Source of the DNA: an uncultured Oscillospiraceae bacterium
Lineage (GTDB): Bacteria; Bacillota; Clostridia; Oscillospirales; Oscillospiraceae
Assembly (NCBI GenBank): GCA_947626085.1
Contig: CANQQU010000011.1
Location: 1 to 42,682, forward strand
Direction of reading: 5' to 3'
DNA length: 42,682 nt
Positions 1 through 6,791 of this stretch are shown piece by piece (the first letter of the stretch is position 1; every line of letters starts with the position of its first letter). Position numbers and translations under genes: made by a program. The notes below the pieces were generated by a model, which saw only the letters and a list, made by a program, of their open reading frames with translations, was not told where the DNA came from and did no database searches.

Positions 1-31
1 TTCCTCCATGCTCAACCCTAAATTTACATTC

Positions 32-66
32 GGGGCCAGGTGATCTTCACCTGACCCCAACTTTTA
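32..66 (+). terminator. hairpin with T-rich tail, possible terminator
   Basis: GGGG-C-CAGGTGA (32-43) pairs with TCACCTG-A-CCCC (47-58) around a 3-base loop, with one mismatch, and is followed by AACTTTTATTAT. It has the form of an intrinsic terminator for a plus-strand transcript. No gene that would use it is visible in the first 30 bases, so it may instead be the end structure of an insertion element. Confidence 0.4.
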
Positions 67-80
67 TTATAGAACCTGAA

Positions 81-118
81 ATAAAAAGAGCCAACCGTTT
101 GCATGAAACGATTAGCTC
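81..118 (-). terminator. hairpin with T-run on the minus strand
   Basis: An imperfect inverted repeat spans 88-118 (GAGC..AA..CGTTT against AAACG..TT..GCTC, two mismatches). Read on the minus strand it is followed by TTTTTAT. It ends just where the homology to the IS3 transposase remnant begins, so it marks a junction as well as a possible terminator. Confidence 0.35.
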
Positions 119-121
119 TGA

Positions 122-253
122 AAATACCACTCTGAAAACGAATTCAGAACGGCAGTAGACACATATATGATTTTCTACAACGAACAGCGTCCCCACGCCA
201 AGAATGGATACAAGACGCCATTAAAAAAAGAAATGGATTATCTCAATAGATAA
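122..253 (+). pseudogene. IS3-family transposase, C-terminal remnant
   Basis: The frame opens after a stop at 119-121 and encodes 43 residues ending at TAA 251-253. It contains the segment YMIFYNEQRPHAKNGYKTP, the typical end of the rve integrase core in IS3/IS150-family OrfB proteins, where the FYN-x-x-RPH motif lies just after the last catalytic Glu. The D, D and E catalytic residues and everything upstream are missing, and no start codon or ribosome-binding site precedes it, so it is a dead fragment. Its 5' breakpoint coincides with the hairpin at 88-118. The 157 bases that follow (254-410) hold nothing I can identify. Confidence 0.7.
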
Positions 254-399
254 GCCGCTTTTGACGCGAAATTCATTTAGACACAGGGATTCGGATTGTA
301 AGATTTTTTCGTTTTCAATTCCTGTTTTAGGCTTTTTTAATTATCATGTCCAATTTGAAATCCGGAATCAAACGTAAAAAACCCGCGTGAAATCAAGAA

Positions 400-455
400 A
401 AATAAAGAAGCATCCTTTGCTGTCCAACCCCAGGGGGTTCAGATCGCAAAGGATG
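400..455 (-). terminator. intrinsic terminator downstream of recombinase operon
   Basis: CATCCTTTGC (411-420) pairs perfectly with GCAAAGGATG (446-455), and inside the loop AACCCC pairs with GGGGTT (426-431/434-439). On the minus strand the stem is followed by CTTCTTTATTTTTC. It lies 120 bases past the stop of the last recombinase gene and after the tRNA-like sequence, so it could end either transcript. Confidence 0.6.
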
Positions 456-499
456 TTTCAGATGGAAAACCACAATAAAAAAGATTTTTTCGGCTTTTT

Positions 500-523
500 G
501 GTGAAGAGACTTGAACCCTCACC
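500..523 (-). other. tRNA 3'-end-like sequence, possible attachment-site remnant
   Basis: On the minus strand this reads as a T-arm with loop TTCAAGT (GAGGG/CTCTT, with wobble pairs) followed by CACC. A matching 5' acceptor strand, D-arm or anticodon arm is not present in the 80 bases on the 5' side, so this is not an intact tRNA. Tyrosine-type integrative elements commonly leave such 3' fragments at their ends. Here it sits beside serine recombinase genes, which usually do not target tRNA genes, so the reading is tentative. Confidence 0.3.
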
Positions 524-551
524 GACAATGTCTTGTGTTTTCGGATTCAGT

Positions 552-576
552 GGCGACTGCGGTTAGTCGCCTTTTT
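552..576 (+). terminator. small hairpin with T-run overlapping the recombinase stop codon
   Basis: GGCGACT (552-558) pairs with AGTCGCC (565-571) and is followed by TTTTT on the plus strand. It overlaps the stop codon of the minus-strand recombinase gene (TAA at 577-575). It would stop plus-strand transcription entering the element from the left. Confidence 0.4.
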
Positions 577-2215
577 AGTGGAGCGTTTGTTCCACTTCGA
601 GCCCGCCGGTAAAGACAACCTTGATCTTCTCTTTGGACTCTATTATAACACATTCGAGGATTTGGCGCAAGAGGGAATTGTCAAATTTTATTGGGTGATT
701 TTTCAGCCCGTCGAGGACGTCATAGATTTCGTCGAGGCGGGATTTAGCGTTCTGGCGTTTTTGCATGGCGTCGGTGATCTGCGAAAGTTGCTGTTCCAGA
801 CCGGCCTTCTCATTCATCAGCTCGGTTGCTCTGCGTTCGTCGAATTGTTCGGCGTTTTCAGCGGATATGGCGCTCATCATGGCTCCAAATTCAGCGTCGA
901 TCGCCGCGATCCGAATTTGGATGTCGAGGCTTTTGTCCTCGGTTTCTTCGCCTGCCAATCCCATTCCGATGTGCGTCTTCAGCGTTTTCAGCACATCGGC
1001 GTTTTGCCTTGCGGTTTTTTGAATCGCTTCCATAATGGCTTCGTGAAGGACGCTTTCTTCGACAGTCGGTGAGTTATGGCAGTATTTCTTTCCGTAATCC
1101 AGTCGGCTGACACACCGCCACACGATTTTCTTCTGTCCGCCAGCCGTCCATGTGCAGCGGCGGTAGGGTTTTCCGCATTCCCCGCAGAGCAGCAGCTCGG
1201 TCAGCGCGTATTTCCCGCAGTATTTGCCTTGCTCGGTTTTTGTGCCGACTTGCTTGACCTTCCGCTTGGCTTTGCGACGGGCGATTTCCTCCTGCACTCT
1301 GCCAAAGGTCGCGGCGTCGATGATGGCGGGATGATTGTTCTCCACATAGTATTTCGGGCGTTCACCGTTGTTGACGCATATCTTTTTGGACAGGCAATCC
1401 TTGATATAGGTCTTATTGATGATGGCGTCGCCTTTATACCGTTCGTTGGAGAGGATGGAGCGGATTGTGGTTTCGCTCCATTTGGATTTTCCGCCCGGCG
1501 AAAGAATGCCGTTGCTTTCCAGCATCCGGGCAATCACCGTGTAACTGTCGCCTGCGAGGAAGCGGCTGTAGATCAGCCGCACGGTTTCCGCTTCTTCAGG
1601 AACGATTTCCGGCCCGCCGTCCGCGCCTTTGCGATAGCCAAGAAAAGTTTCATAGTGGAACGCCACACGCCCTTCCTTGGCGCTCTGTGCCTTGCCCCAG
1701 CGGACGTTGGCGCTGATGTTCTCCGATTCGCTCTGGGCCACGCTCCCATAGATGGTGATGTAAAATTCCGCGCCCGGCTGGATACTGTGGATGCCTTGTT
1801 CCTCGAAGAAGACGTCCACGCCCAAGTCTTTGAGCAGGCGGGTGTGCTGTAAGCAGTCTACGGTATTTCTGGAAAACCGGGCGATGGACTTGGTGATGAT
1901 CATATCGATCTTGCCCTGCTTGCATTGGCGGATCATCTTGTTGAATTCGTCCCGTTTTTTGACGCTGGTGCCGGTGATGCCTTTGTCCGCGAAGATGCCC
2001 ACCAGCGTCCAACCCGGCTCGGCATTGATTTGCTCGGTATAATGCCGAACCTGTACGCCATAACTGTTCAGTTGTTCTTCCTGTTGGGTGGATACCCGGC
2101 AATAGGCGGCAACCCGAAGTGGGCGGTAGTTCTTTTTGACCTGACTTGCAGTGTCAACCGTCGCTGGGATTTGCCGTACCGTTCTTTGCGGCCGTGTCGC
2201 TGTCGCTGTTTCCAT
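575..2215 (-). CDS. large serine recombinase (resolvase/recombinase family)
   Basis: A 546-residue site-specific recombinase that would cut and rejoin DNA through a serine-phosphate intermediate. The N-terminal resolvase domain (about residues 33-180) opens with AAYCRVSTQQEEQ, whose Ser is the expected nucleophile, and has the family motif ITKSIARFSRNT. A recombinase domain follows (about 190-300), then a zinc ribbon with CGECGKPYRRC and later Cys residues (WRC, KYC), and a C-terminal coiled-coil-like region. The start at 2215 is backed by AAAGGAGGGACAAA before ATG. It overlaps the end of the upstream recombinase-like gene by 62 bases, which suggests translational coupling. It is the last gene of the minus-strand cassette. 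Family assignment is secure; its target site and whether it works alone are unknown. Confidence 0.93.
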   Translation of the reverse strand: METATATRPQRTVRQIPATVDTASQVKKNYRPLRVAAYCRVSTQQEEQLNSYGVQVRHYTEQINAEPGWTLVGIFADKGITGTSVKKRDEFNKMIRQCKQGKIDMIITKSIARFSRNTVDCLQHTRLLKDLGVDVFFEEQGIHSIQPGAEFYITIYGSVAQSESENISANVRWGKAQSAKEGRVAFHYETFLGYRKGADGGPEIVPEEAETVRLIYSRFLAGDSYTVIARMLESNGILSPGGKSKWSETTIRSILSNERYKGDAIINKTYIKDCLSKKICVNNGERPKYYVENNHPAIIDAATFGRVQEEIARRKAKRKVKQVGTKTEQGKYCGKYALTELLLCGECGKPYRRCTWTAGGQKKIVWRCVSRLDYGKKYCHNSPTVEESVLHEAIMEAIQKTARQNADVLKTLKTHIGMGLAGEETEDKSLDIQIRIAAIDAEFGAMMSAISAENAEQFDERRATELMNEKAGLEQQLSQITDAMQKRQNAKSRLDEIYDVLDGLKNHPIKFDNSLLRQILECVIIESKEKIKVVFTGGLEVEQTLH

Positions 2216-3077
2216 TTTGTCCCTCCTTTCCGATCTCCTGATCGTTTGTCAGTAGGACGCCAATCGTCCCGTCCTCATGGAAGCGAATCGCTTTCACGGC
2301 ACGGTTGACCAAGTCGGCAGGAAAACTTGAGAGCGGCTCCGCGCTTGCGAAAACCGCTCTCAATCGTTTAGCTGTATAGATTTCGTTGGGGATATCCCGA
2401 TAGGCGGCGGAGATACGCCGGAGCATGGCTTTCTGCAAGGCGTCTTTATCGGCATTATATCCTTCCAGCATCCTGCCGATTTCATTGTCCAGCTTTCGCA
2501 CCTCGGCGCATGGTTCCCTATCGGCGGCTTCGGGGATACGGATCATTTCCGGCGCGGAGATTGCTCTGTTCAGAAGCTTCGTGATCTCGCGGAGCAGTTC
2601 CTCATCCGATTTGGCGATCCGCTTTTTGCATTCTGGATTTTGGCAAGTCCATCGCTGCTCGACAGACTTCAGCCGACTGTCGCTGTGCCGCCGCATCGAA
2701 TGACCACAGGCTGGACAGTTCACCGGTACCCCGAGTTGGAAGATGTCTGTGCCGCGGTCGCAATTCTTTTGCGTATTCCGTTCGGTCTTGAGCCGTTGCA
2801 GAGCGTCGAATATCTCCTGGTCGAGAATGGCGGGATAGGACTCTCTGCCCAGGTATCGCTCGTCCTCAATGATCCGCTTCAGCCTCGCTTTGTTCCATCC
2901 GGTAACGCCGGGAAGATATTCCACACCGTCCGCGTTGAGGCGCTCAGCGATTTGCAGCAGAGACTTACCGTCAAGGTAGGCTTTGCTGATTTCCGTGACG
3001 GTGTCCCGTTCCCGCGGATGGACAGTGATGACGCCGTCTGTAAATTGGTAGCCGTAAGGAAGCGTCCTCAATTTCAT
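2154..3077 (-). CDS. recombinase-like protein lacking the catalytic resolvase domain
   Basis: A 307-residue protein that aligns with the DNA-binding part of large serine recombinases but has no N-terminal catalytic domain. It starts inside what is normally the recombinase domain (motifs ISKAYLDGKSLLQIAERLN and a segment like NxxRYLGRESYPAI), then carries a zinc ribbon (CPACGHSMRRH, later CQNPECKKR). No Y-x-R-V-S nucleophile motif is present. The start at 3077 is chosen because its ATG overlaps the TGA of the upstream gene (ATGA, 3077-3074); an alternative GTG lies 12 bases earlier. It sits between two complete recombinases. By analogy with elements that encode such trios it may be an accessory subunit or directionality partner, but that is inference; it could also be a decayed recombinase kept by coupling. 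Confidence 0.88.
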   Translation of the reverse strand: MKLRTLPYGYQFTDGVITVHPRERDTVTEISKAYLDGKSLLQIAERLNADGVEYLPGVTGWNKARLKRIIEDERYLGRESYPAILDQEIFDALQRLKTERNTQKNCDRGTDIFQLGVPVNCPACGHSMRRHSDSRLKSVEQRWTCQNPECKKRIAKSDEELLREITKLLNRAISAPEMIRIPEAADREPCAEVRKLDNEIGRMLEGYNADKDALQKAMLRRISAAYRDIPNEIYTAKRLRAVFASAEPLSSFPADLVNRAVKAIRFHEDGTIGVLLTNDQEIGKEGQNGNSDSDTAAKNGTANPSDG

Positions 3078-4633
3078 TTTCGCTTGCACCTGCCTTTCTC
3101 GTCGATTTCTTCGGTCAGTTCGATTCCGCCGGTCAGATGGAAGGTGATTCGCGTATTGTCGTTGACCGTTATGCTGTCAACGATTTGCCCGAACAGTTCT
3201 TCATCGAAAGTTCCTGTGGGAAAATAATCCTCCATGACGCTGTTCAATTCCCTGATTTGCTCCAGCCACTCGTCATCTTCGTCTTCCGCCAGCTTCCTGC
3301 GCCGCTGGATGCGCAGTTCGTTGATTTTATTCCCGATCTCCGCCGTCTGCGCCGAAAAGGCGGCGGCATTCAACACACCGTTTGTGTGGAGCCGGGTGAT
3401 GACGAGGTTTCTGGCGTTGAGGTCGGCAATTTCCTTGTCGATCCGCTTGACCGCTTCCTGCGCGTCACTCATCCGGCTCTGCATAGTTTCGATCTGACGA
3501 ATCAGCGTCCCCAAAAGGCTTTTCCGATTGTTCCGCAATTTTTCGGTCATACGGGTAAAGGCTTCATATACCATGTCCTCCCGCACACGGCGGGATTCGC
3601 AGTCGGTTGTACCGGAGGCTTTTCCGGCACAAAGCCAGTAAACTTTTCCGCTGGTGACCTGTCTGCGAAATGTCCGTCCACATTCGGGGCAGCGTATTTT
3701 ACAGGAAAGTGGGAAGCGCGTTTGTCGCCAGTTGTTGCTCTTTTTTCTCGCTTTCAGTAATTGCTGCGCCGTACTGTAGGTTTCTCGGCTGACGATAGAG
3801 GAGTTGCTGTTCTCCACATAGTACTGCGGCTTCTGCCCGGCATTTATTTTCCTTCTGAATGGCAATGTTTCGGTGGTAAAGGTTTTTTGCAGAAGCGCGT
3901 CGCCCATATACCGCTCGTTATTCAAAATATACTGAACCGTCAAGGCACTCCATTTGGCTTTTTTACTTCTTCGAGGGATCTCTTCTTCATTCAAAATGTT
4001 CGCGATACGCTGCGTTCCCCAGCCTTGAAGATAGAGCTTGAAAATGCGCCGCACGACTTCCATTTCGTTTTCCTTTGGAACAAGCTGCCCGTCACACATT
4101 TGAAAACCGTATGCCGGGTAACAACAGTTAAACTCGCCGGACTGCATTCGCTTTTGGTAGCTCCAACGCATATTCCCCGATATAGAAACGCTTTCCTGCT
4201 GCGCGGCCATACCGGGGAATGTGACAATCATCTCCATATTCAATTTGTCGGTGTCAATCCCCTGCTCTTCAAAGTAGACGCTGACGCCGATCTCTTTGAG
4301 TAGCCGCAGGGTGACGAGCAGTTCCTCAGTGTTTCGAGCGAACCGGGAAACCGATTTGACGATGATCCGGTCGATTTTCCCTTTCTTGCAGTCACGAATC
4401 AGTCGGTTCTGCTCGTCTCGCTTCTTCATGTCCGTGCCACTTAAGCCTTCGTCCGCGTAGATGTCTACCAGCCGGTACTCGGGATGCTTTTTCGTATATT
4501 CGCTGTAGTACCGAATTTGCGCGGCAAAGGAATGCAGCTGATCCTCCGAATCGCTGGACACCCGGCAGTATGCCGCCAACCGGATGGGTTCGCCCGTCTT
4601 TGACTTTGGGGCGGTAATTTCCGTAATGTTCAT
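3074..4633 (-). CDS. large serine recombinase (resolvase/recombinase family)
   Basis: A 519-residue serine recombinase. The catalytic domain (about residues 17-165) has LAAYCRVSSDSEDQ with the nucleophilic Ser, and VKSVSRFARNTEELL. The recombinase domain (about 175-290) contains NERYMGDALLQKTF, followed by a zinc ribbon (RCPECGRTFRR, WLCAGK, DCESRR) and a helical C-terminus. Its start has AAAGGAGATAAGGGGA directly upstream. It is clearly related to, but not a recent copy of, the recombinase at 575-2215. It is followed by the catalytic-domain-less gene with a 4-base overlap and preceded at 108 bases by the 49-residue gene. The three genes most likely act as an excision/integration module for the element. 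Confidence 0.93.
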   Translation of the reverse strand: MNITEITAPKSKTGEPIRLAAYCRVSSDSEDQLHSFAAQIRYYSEYTKKHPEYRLVDIYADEGLSGTDMKKRDEQNRLIRDCKKGKIDRIIVKSVSRFARNTEELLVTLRLLKEIGVSVYFEEQGIDTDKLNMEMIVTFPGMAAQQESVSISGNMRWSYQKRMQSGEFNCCYPAYGFQMCDGQLVPKENEMEVVRRIFKLYLQGWGTQRIANILNEEEIPRRSKKAKWSALTVQYILNNERYMGDALLQKTFTTETLPFRRKINAGQKPQYYVENSNSSIVSRETYSTAQQLLKARKKSNNWRQTRFPLSCKIRCPECGRTFRRQVTSGKVYWLCAGKASGTTDCESRRVREDMVYEAFTRMTEKLRNNRKSLLGTLIRQIETMQSRMSDAQEAVKRIDKEIADLNARNLVITRLHTNGVLNAAAFSAQTAEIGNKINELRIQRRRKLAEDEDDEWLEQIRELNSVMEDYFPTGTFDEELFGQIVDSITVNDNTRITFHLTGGIELTEEIDEKGRCKRK

Positions 4634-4741
4634 TCCCCTTATCTCCTTTCCGCGGGGGTTCCCGCTGATTTGCCTTCTGGCAACCGCAACAATACCACAG
4701 GAGTTCGAGTCAGTCCAGAGAGAATCGGAAGAATTATCAGT

Positions 4742-4891
4742 TCAGACACAAATTATTTCGGCTCCGTAGTAGGCCGCGCTGATCTTCACGATTGTTCTGT
4801 ATTCATCCTCCGTGATGAGGTTCATTCCGAGAAGCCGACGAAGCAGGTTTACGCTGTAAGCGAAGGAAGCGTTTTTCTGATCTTGACTCAT
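4742..4891 (-). CDS. 49-residue SHOCT-like small protein
   Basis: A small gene coupled to the toxin gene upstream: its ATG (4891-4889) overlaps the TGA of mazF as ATGA. The 49-residue product has a helical segment VNLLRRLLGMNLITEDEYR that fits the short C-terminal (SHOCT) oligomerisation motif, in which a helix is followed by a Leu/Ile-Thr-x-x-Glu-Tyr turn and a second helix. It ends at TGA 4744-4742. The product is too short to be an enzyme. Its place after a MazF-type gene that has no visible MazE makes it a candidate toxin partner, but similar small proteins also occur next to recombinases without toxins, so the role is open. Confidence 0.7.
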   Translation of the reverse strand: MSQDQKNASFAYSVNLLRRLLGMNLITEDEYRTIVKISAAYYGAEIICV

Positions 4892-5247
4892 AACAGCGCC
4901 TCCAGATATTTGATACCGAAGCTCACCACAATAGCGTGGTCAACTTTGCCCATGGTCTCTTTGTCCACCTTTCCGATATATTCGATAAGGCGTTTTTTAT
5001 CAATCGTCCGGATCTGTTCCAACAGGACGGTGGACTTTTTCCTAAGTCCTTCCGCTTTGATCGGTACATGGGTGGGAAGCGCCGCTTTTTTCTCTCTGCC
5101 GGAGATAGCCGCCACGATGGTGGTGGAGCTGTGTTTGTTTCCCGTATCGTTCTGTAAAATGAGAACGGGACGGACGCCCTTCTGCTCGCTGCCAATGACC
5201 GGCGATAGGTCCGTGTAATAGATTTCGCCGCGTTTGATCTTGTTCAT
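4888..5247 (-). CDS. mazF: MazF/PemK-family endoribonuclease toxin
   Basis: A 119-residue protein with the full MazF fold signature: KRGEIYYTDLSPVIGSEQKG at the N-terminus, GVRPVLILQND, then STTIVAAISG and LLEQIRTIDKKRL. MazF enzymes cut single-stranded mRNA at short motifs and are usually held in check by an antitoxin encoded just upstream. The start at 5247 is set by GGAGG six bases upstream; longer in-frame starts would read through a terminator stem. No MazE-like gene precedes it; the next coding sequence upstream is the sigma-like factor about 480 bases away. The 49-residue gene overlaps its stop. On mobile elements such genes may act as stabilisation factors or regulators; the solo arrangement is the odd feature. 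Confidence 0.9.
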   Translation of the reverse strand: MNKIKRGEIYYTDLSPVIGSEQKGVRPVLILQNDTGNKHSSTTIVAAISGREKKAALPTHVPIKAEGLRKKSTVLLEQIRTIDKKRLIEYIGKVDKETMGKVDHAIVVSFGIKYLEALL

Positions 5248-5268
5248 ATTGGCCTCCATATCGTAAGT

Positions 5269-5305
5269 AAAAAGCGGCCGTAAATTCAAACGAATATACG
5301 GCCGC
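5269..5305 (-). terminator. intrinsic terminator or attenuator just before mazF
   Basis: GCGGCCGTA (5274-5282) pairs perfectly with TACGGCCGC (5297-5305). On the minus strand the stem is followed by TTTTTAC. It ends only 22 bases before the mazF start codon, so it either ends an upstream RNA or attenuates mazF expression. Confidence 0.75.
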
Positions 5306-5672
5306 CGTTGTCGTATCAATCGTTTACTCTTAACGGGATCGCAGCCACCGGCCATGCATTTGGCCTCATGGGAATCTCACCCCTCCGAGGATCTCTCCGA
5401 GGCGCCCTCCTTTGTTGCGACGGCTCACGGTCACCCTTGACCGCTTCAACGCTCGACTTTAGGACTGGACGCAAGTATCTTTGATGCCCCTGCCTGTCAT
5501 CGCCTTCGTTACGGGTTGCGCCGTACCGTCGGAGTCGTAAAAGCAACAGACGATCATATTGGTGGCCGTCTGTGTGCGATTGCTCCTGTGGCTTGCCGGT
5601 TTCCCGGCAGCAGAGGGAATGTAATGGCTGCGCGCTGTACTATTCTGTTGTCAAAGTGCATGGGAGACCGTT
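5306..5672 (-). other. non-coding stretch between sigma-like gene and mazF, possible structured RNA
   Basis: About 370 bases bounded by a terminator on each side (5673-5715 and 5269-5305, both reading minus). It has no convincing gene. It holds an inverted repeat ACAGACG/CGTCTGT (5546-5552/5567-5573) and GC-rich repeats such as CCTCGGAG (minus, near 5390). A 32-codon frame (5557-5459, minus, opening MIVCCFYDSDG) exists but has no good ribosome-binding site. An RNA starting inside this stretch and ending at the terminator before mazF would fit, but no known RNA family was recognised. Confidence 0.3.
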
Positions 5673-5715
5673 GAAAAAGCCCCCTCACTTTCCATGCCGA
5701 AAAAGTGAGGGGGCT
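5673..5715 (-). terminator. strong intrinsic terminator of the sigma-like gene
   Basis: AGCCCCCTCACTTT (5678-5691) pairs perfectly with AAAGTGAGGGGGCT (5702-5715), a 14-base stem. On the minus strand it is followed by TTTTCAACG. It lies 13 bases beyond the stop of the sigma-like gene. Confidence 0.88.
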
Positions 5716-5727
5716 ATGCGCGAAATT

Positions 5728-6234
5728 TTAATCGTCCAGAAGTTTTTTGAGCTTCAAGAGGATTTTGTTAATGCGTCTGCTTACACTTGACTGATTCATG
5801 CCATACAGACGGCTAATTTCCGTCTGCGGTATGTTATCATAAAAATGCAGTTGAATTAGCCTTCTTTCTTCCTCTGATAGCAGAAGAAGGCAGATGCGGA
5901 GCTTGTCCAGCATCATCTTCCGTGCGACCTGCTCGGAAATGTCTTCCCTGCCGTCAATCAGGATGTCCTCGCCGTTGAAGTCCTTGGTGGTGAGCATATC
6001 GTAGGAGATGTCTCCATTCCCCGCGGACCGCTCGTCTATGTATTTCTGCCGCCGCTCCTGACGGTAAAAATCCTCATAGTCCGCTTTCGACACCTCCATG
6101 ATCATCCCGTAGAGAGGAAGGAACAGCTTGCCCGCATAGGACGGGTCCGTTTCTTTCCGGCGGCAGAATTCCTCGTAGGAAAGCTCCGTATAGCCGTCGC
6201 TTTCCAAAATAAATACCTTTCTTGGTACGTACAC
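5728..6234 (-). CDS. sigma-70-family RNA polymerase sigma-like factor
   Basis: About 168 residues. The C-terminal part (about 110-165) is a sigma region 4-like helix-turn-helix: LLLLSEEERRLIQLHFYDN followed by QTEISRLYGMNQSSVSRRI and a Lys-rich end. The N-terminal half has the pattern YTELSYEEFCRRKETDPSY, recurrent in sigma-like proteins of gut Firmicutes mobile elements; a full region 2 (-10 recognition) is not obvious. Start: GTG at 6234 has a perfect GGAGG eight bases upstream, while the ATG at 6249 overlaps that same GGAGG and has none of its own, so I prefer 6234; the difference is five residues. It probably directs transcription of element genes. A strong terminator follows at once, so it is a single-gene unit. 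Confidence 0.85.
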   Translation of the reverse strand: MYVPRKVFILESDGYTELSYEEFCRRKETDPSYAGKLFLPLYGMIMEVSKADYEDFYRQERRQKYIDERSAGNGDISYDMLTTKDFNGEDILIDGREDISEQVARKMMLDKLRICLLLLSEEERRLIQLHFYDNIPQTEISRLYGMNQSSVSRRINKILLKLKKLLDD

Positions 6235-6327
6235 CTTTTTTACCTCCATGCTAAATTTTTTGGAAATTCAGCACGGAAGGTGGGCCTCGTATTCTAATAT
6301 TCGGAATGATTTGACATATTATGACAT

Positions 6328-6364
6328 AAAAAGAGCGCACCCAGTTTTTATTGGGTGCGCTCTT
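6328..6364 (-). terminator. intrinsic terminator (upstream of sigma-like gene)
   Basis: AAGAGCGCACCCA (6331-6343) pairs perfectly with TGGGTGCGCTCTT (6352-6364). The minus-strand tail is TTTTTATG. It stands between the sigma-like gene and the next terminator upstream and insulates the sigma-like gene. Confidence 0.8.
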
Positions 6365-6423
6365 CGTCGAATGGAGTATGAAAACAGGCGACGAAAAGTT
6401 TTTTCTGTTGTTTTGTGTCGAGC

Positions 6424-6459
6424 AAAAAAATACCGCAATCCCCTTGAGGACTGCGGTAT
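6424..6459 (-). terminator. intrinsic terminator, second of a tandem pair
   Basis: ATACCGCA (6430-6437) pairs with TGCGGTAT (6452-6459), with TCC/GGA continuing the stem after a mismatch. The minus-strand tail is a run of T (complement of 6424-6430). It would end the transcript of the winged-helix gene or of an unseen RNA in 6460-6790. Nothing else was identified in 6460-6700 apart from two CAGTAGAAA repeats 22 bases apart (6609 and 6631). Confidence 0.75.
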
Positions 6460-6715
6460 GTAGATCGCGATTCGAATGATTCTTGGGCGGCCTTATGCGC
6501 CAGTCTGTCTTTCTATGCGGCATAATATCCCCTTTTGGGGACAGTATGACAGATTTATATAACTCTCCCCATTAAAATTAGTCGATAGGGAAAGTATACT
6601 GTATAAAACAGTAGAAAAACCGTTGAAACGCAGTAGAAACGCCGCAATTGTTCGTCAAATTCCTACAAGAAATAGCACTGTACTTTCGGATTTCGTCGCT
6701 TTTGGAGGAAATCTG

Positions 6716-6763
6716 TTGAAGCTGCTTGATAAATATTACTGGAGCCGTGAAGAGGCGGCCTGA
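6716..6763 (+). CDS. possible 15-codon peptide ORF ending in a hairpin
   Basis: TTTTGGAGGAAATC precedes a TTG start (6716) that opens MKLLDKYYWSREEAA and stops at TGA 6761-6763. The GGAGG spacing is good. The last five codons lie inside the perfect 15-base stem at 6749-6781, so translation would melt or mask that hairpin. The residues resemble the opening of excisionase-like helix-turn-helix proteins (YxSREEAA), so it may be a truncated excisionase rather than a leader peptide. Coding status is uncertain. Confidence 0.3.
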   Translation: MKLLDKYYWSREEAA

Positions 6764-6781
6764 AGATCAGGCCGCCTCTTC
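6749..6781. terminator. perfect 15-base hairpin downstream of the winged-helix gene
   Basis: GAAGAGGCGGCCTGA (6749-6763) pairs with TCAGGCCGCCTCTTC (6767-6781) around a 3-base loop. Neither strand has a clear T-run, so it may be a weak terminator, an mRNA-stabilising end or a protein-binding palindrome. It lies 10 bases beyond the stop of the winged-helix gene (minus) and overlaps the small plus-strand frame. Confidence 0.6.
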
Positions 6782-6791
6782 GCGATCAGAA

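Noticed and set aside
1..10. ATG-GAG-GAA reading off the left edge on the minus strand
   Set aside because: Only three codons are visible and no ribosome-binding site precedes them, so a gene cannot be supported.
500..580. Complete tRNA gene on the minus strand
   Set aside because: Only the T-arm-like and acceptor-3' parts can be drawn; no 5' acceptor strand, D-arm or seven-base anticodon loop fits.
5459..5557. 32-codon minus-strand frame opening MIVCCFYDSDG between the sigma-like gene and mazF
   Set aside because: No ribosome-binding site at usable distance and no known family; kept only as part of the description of that stretch.
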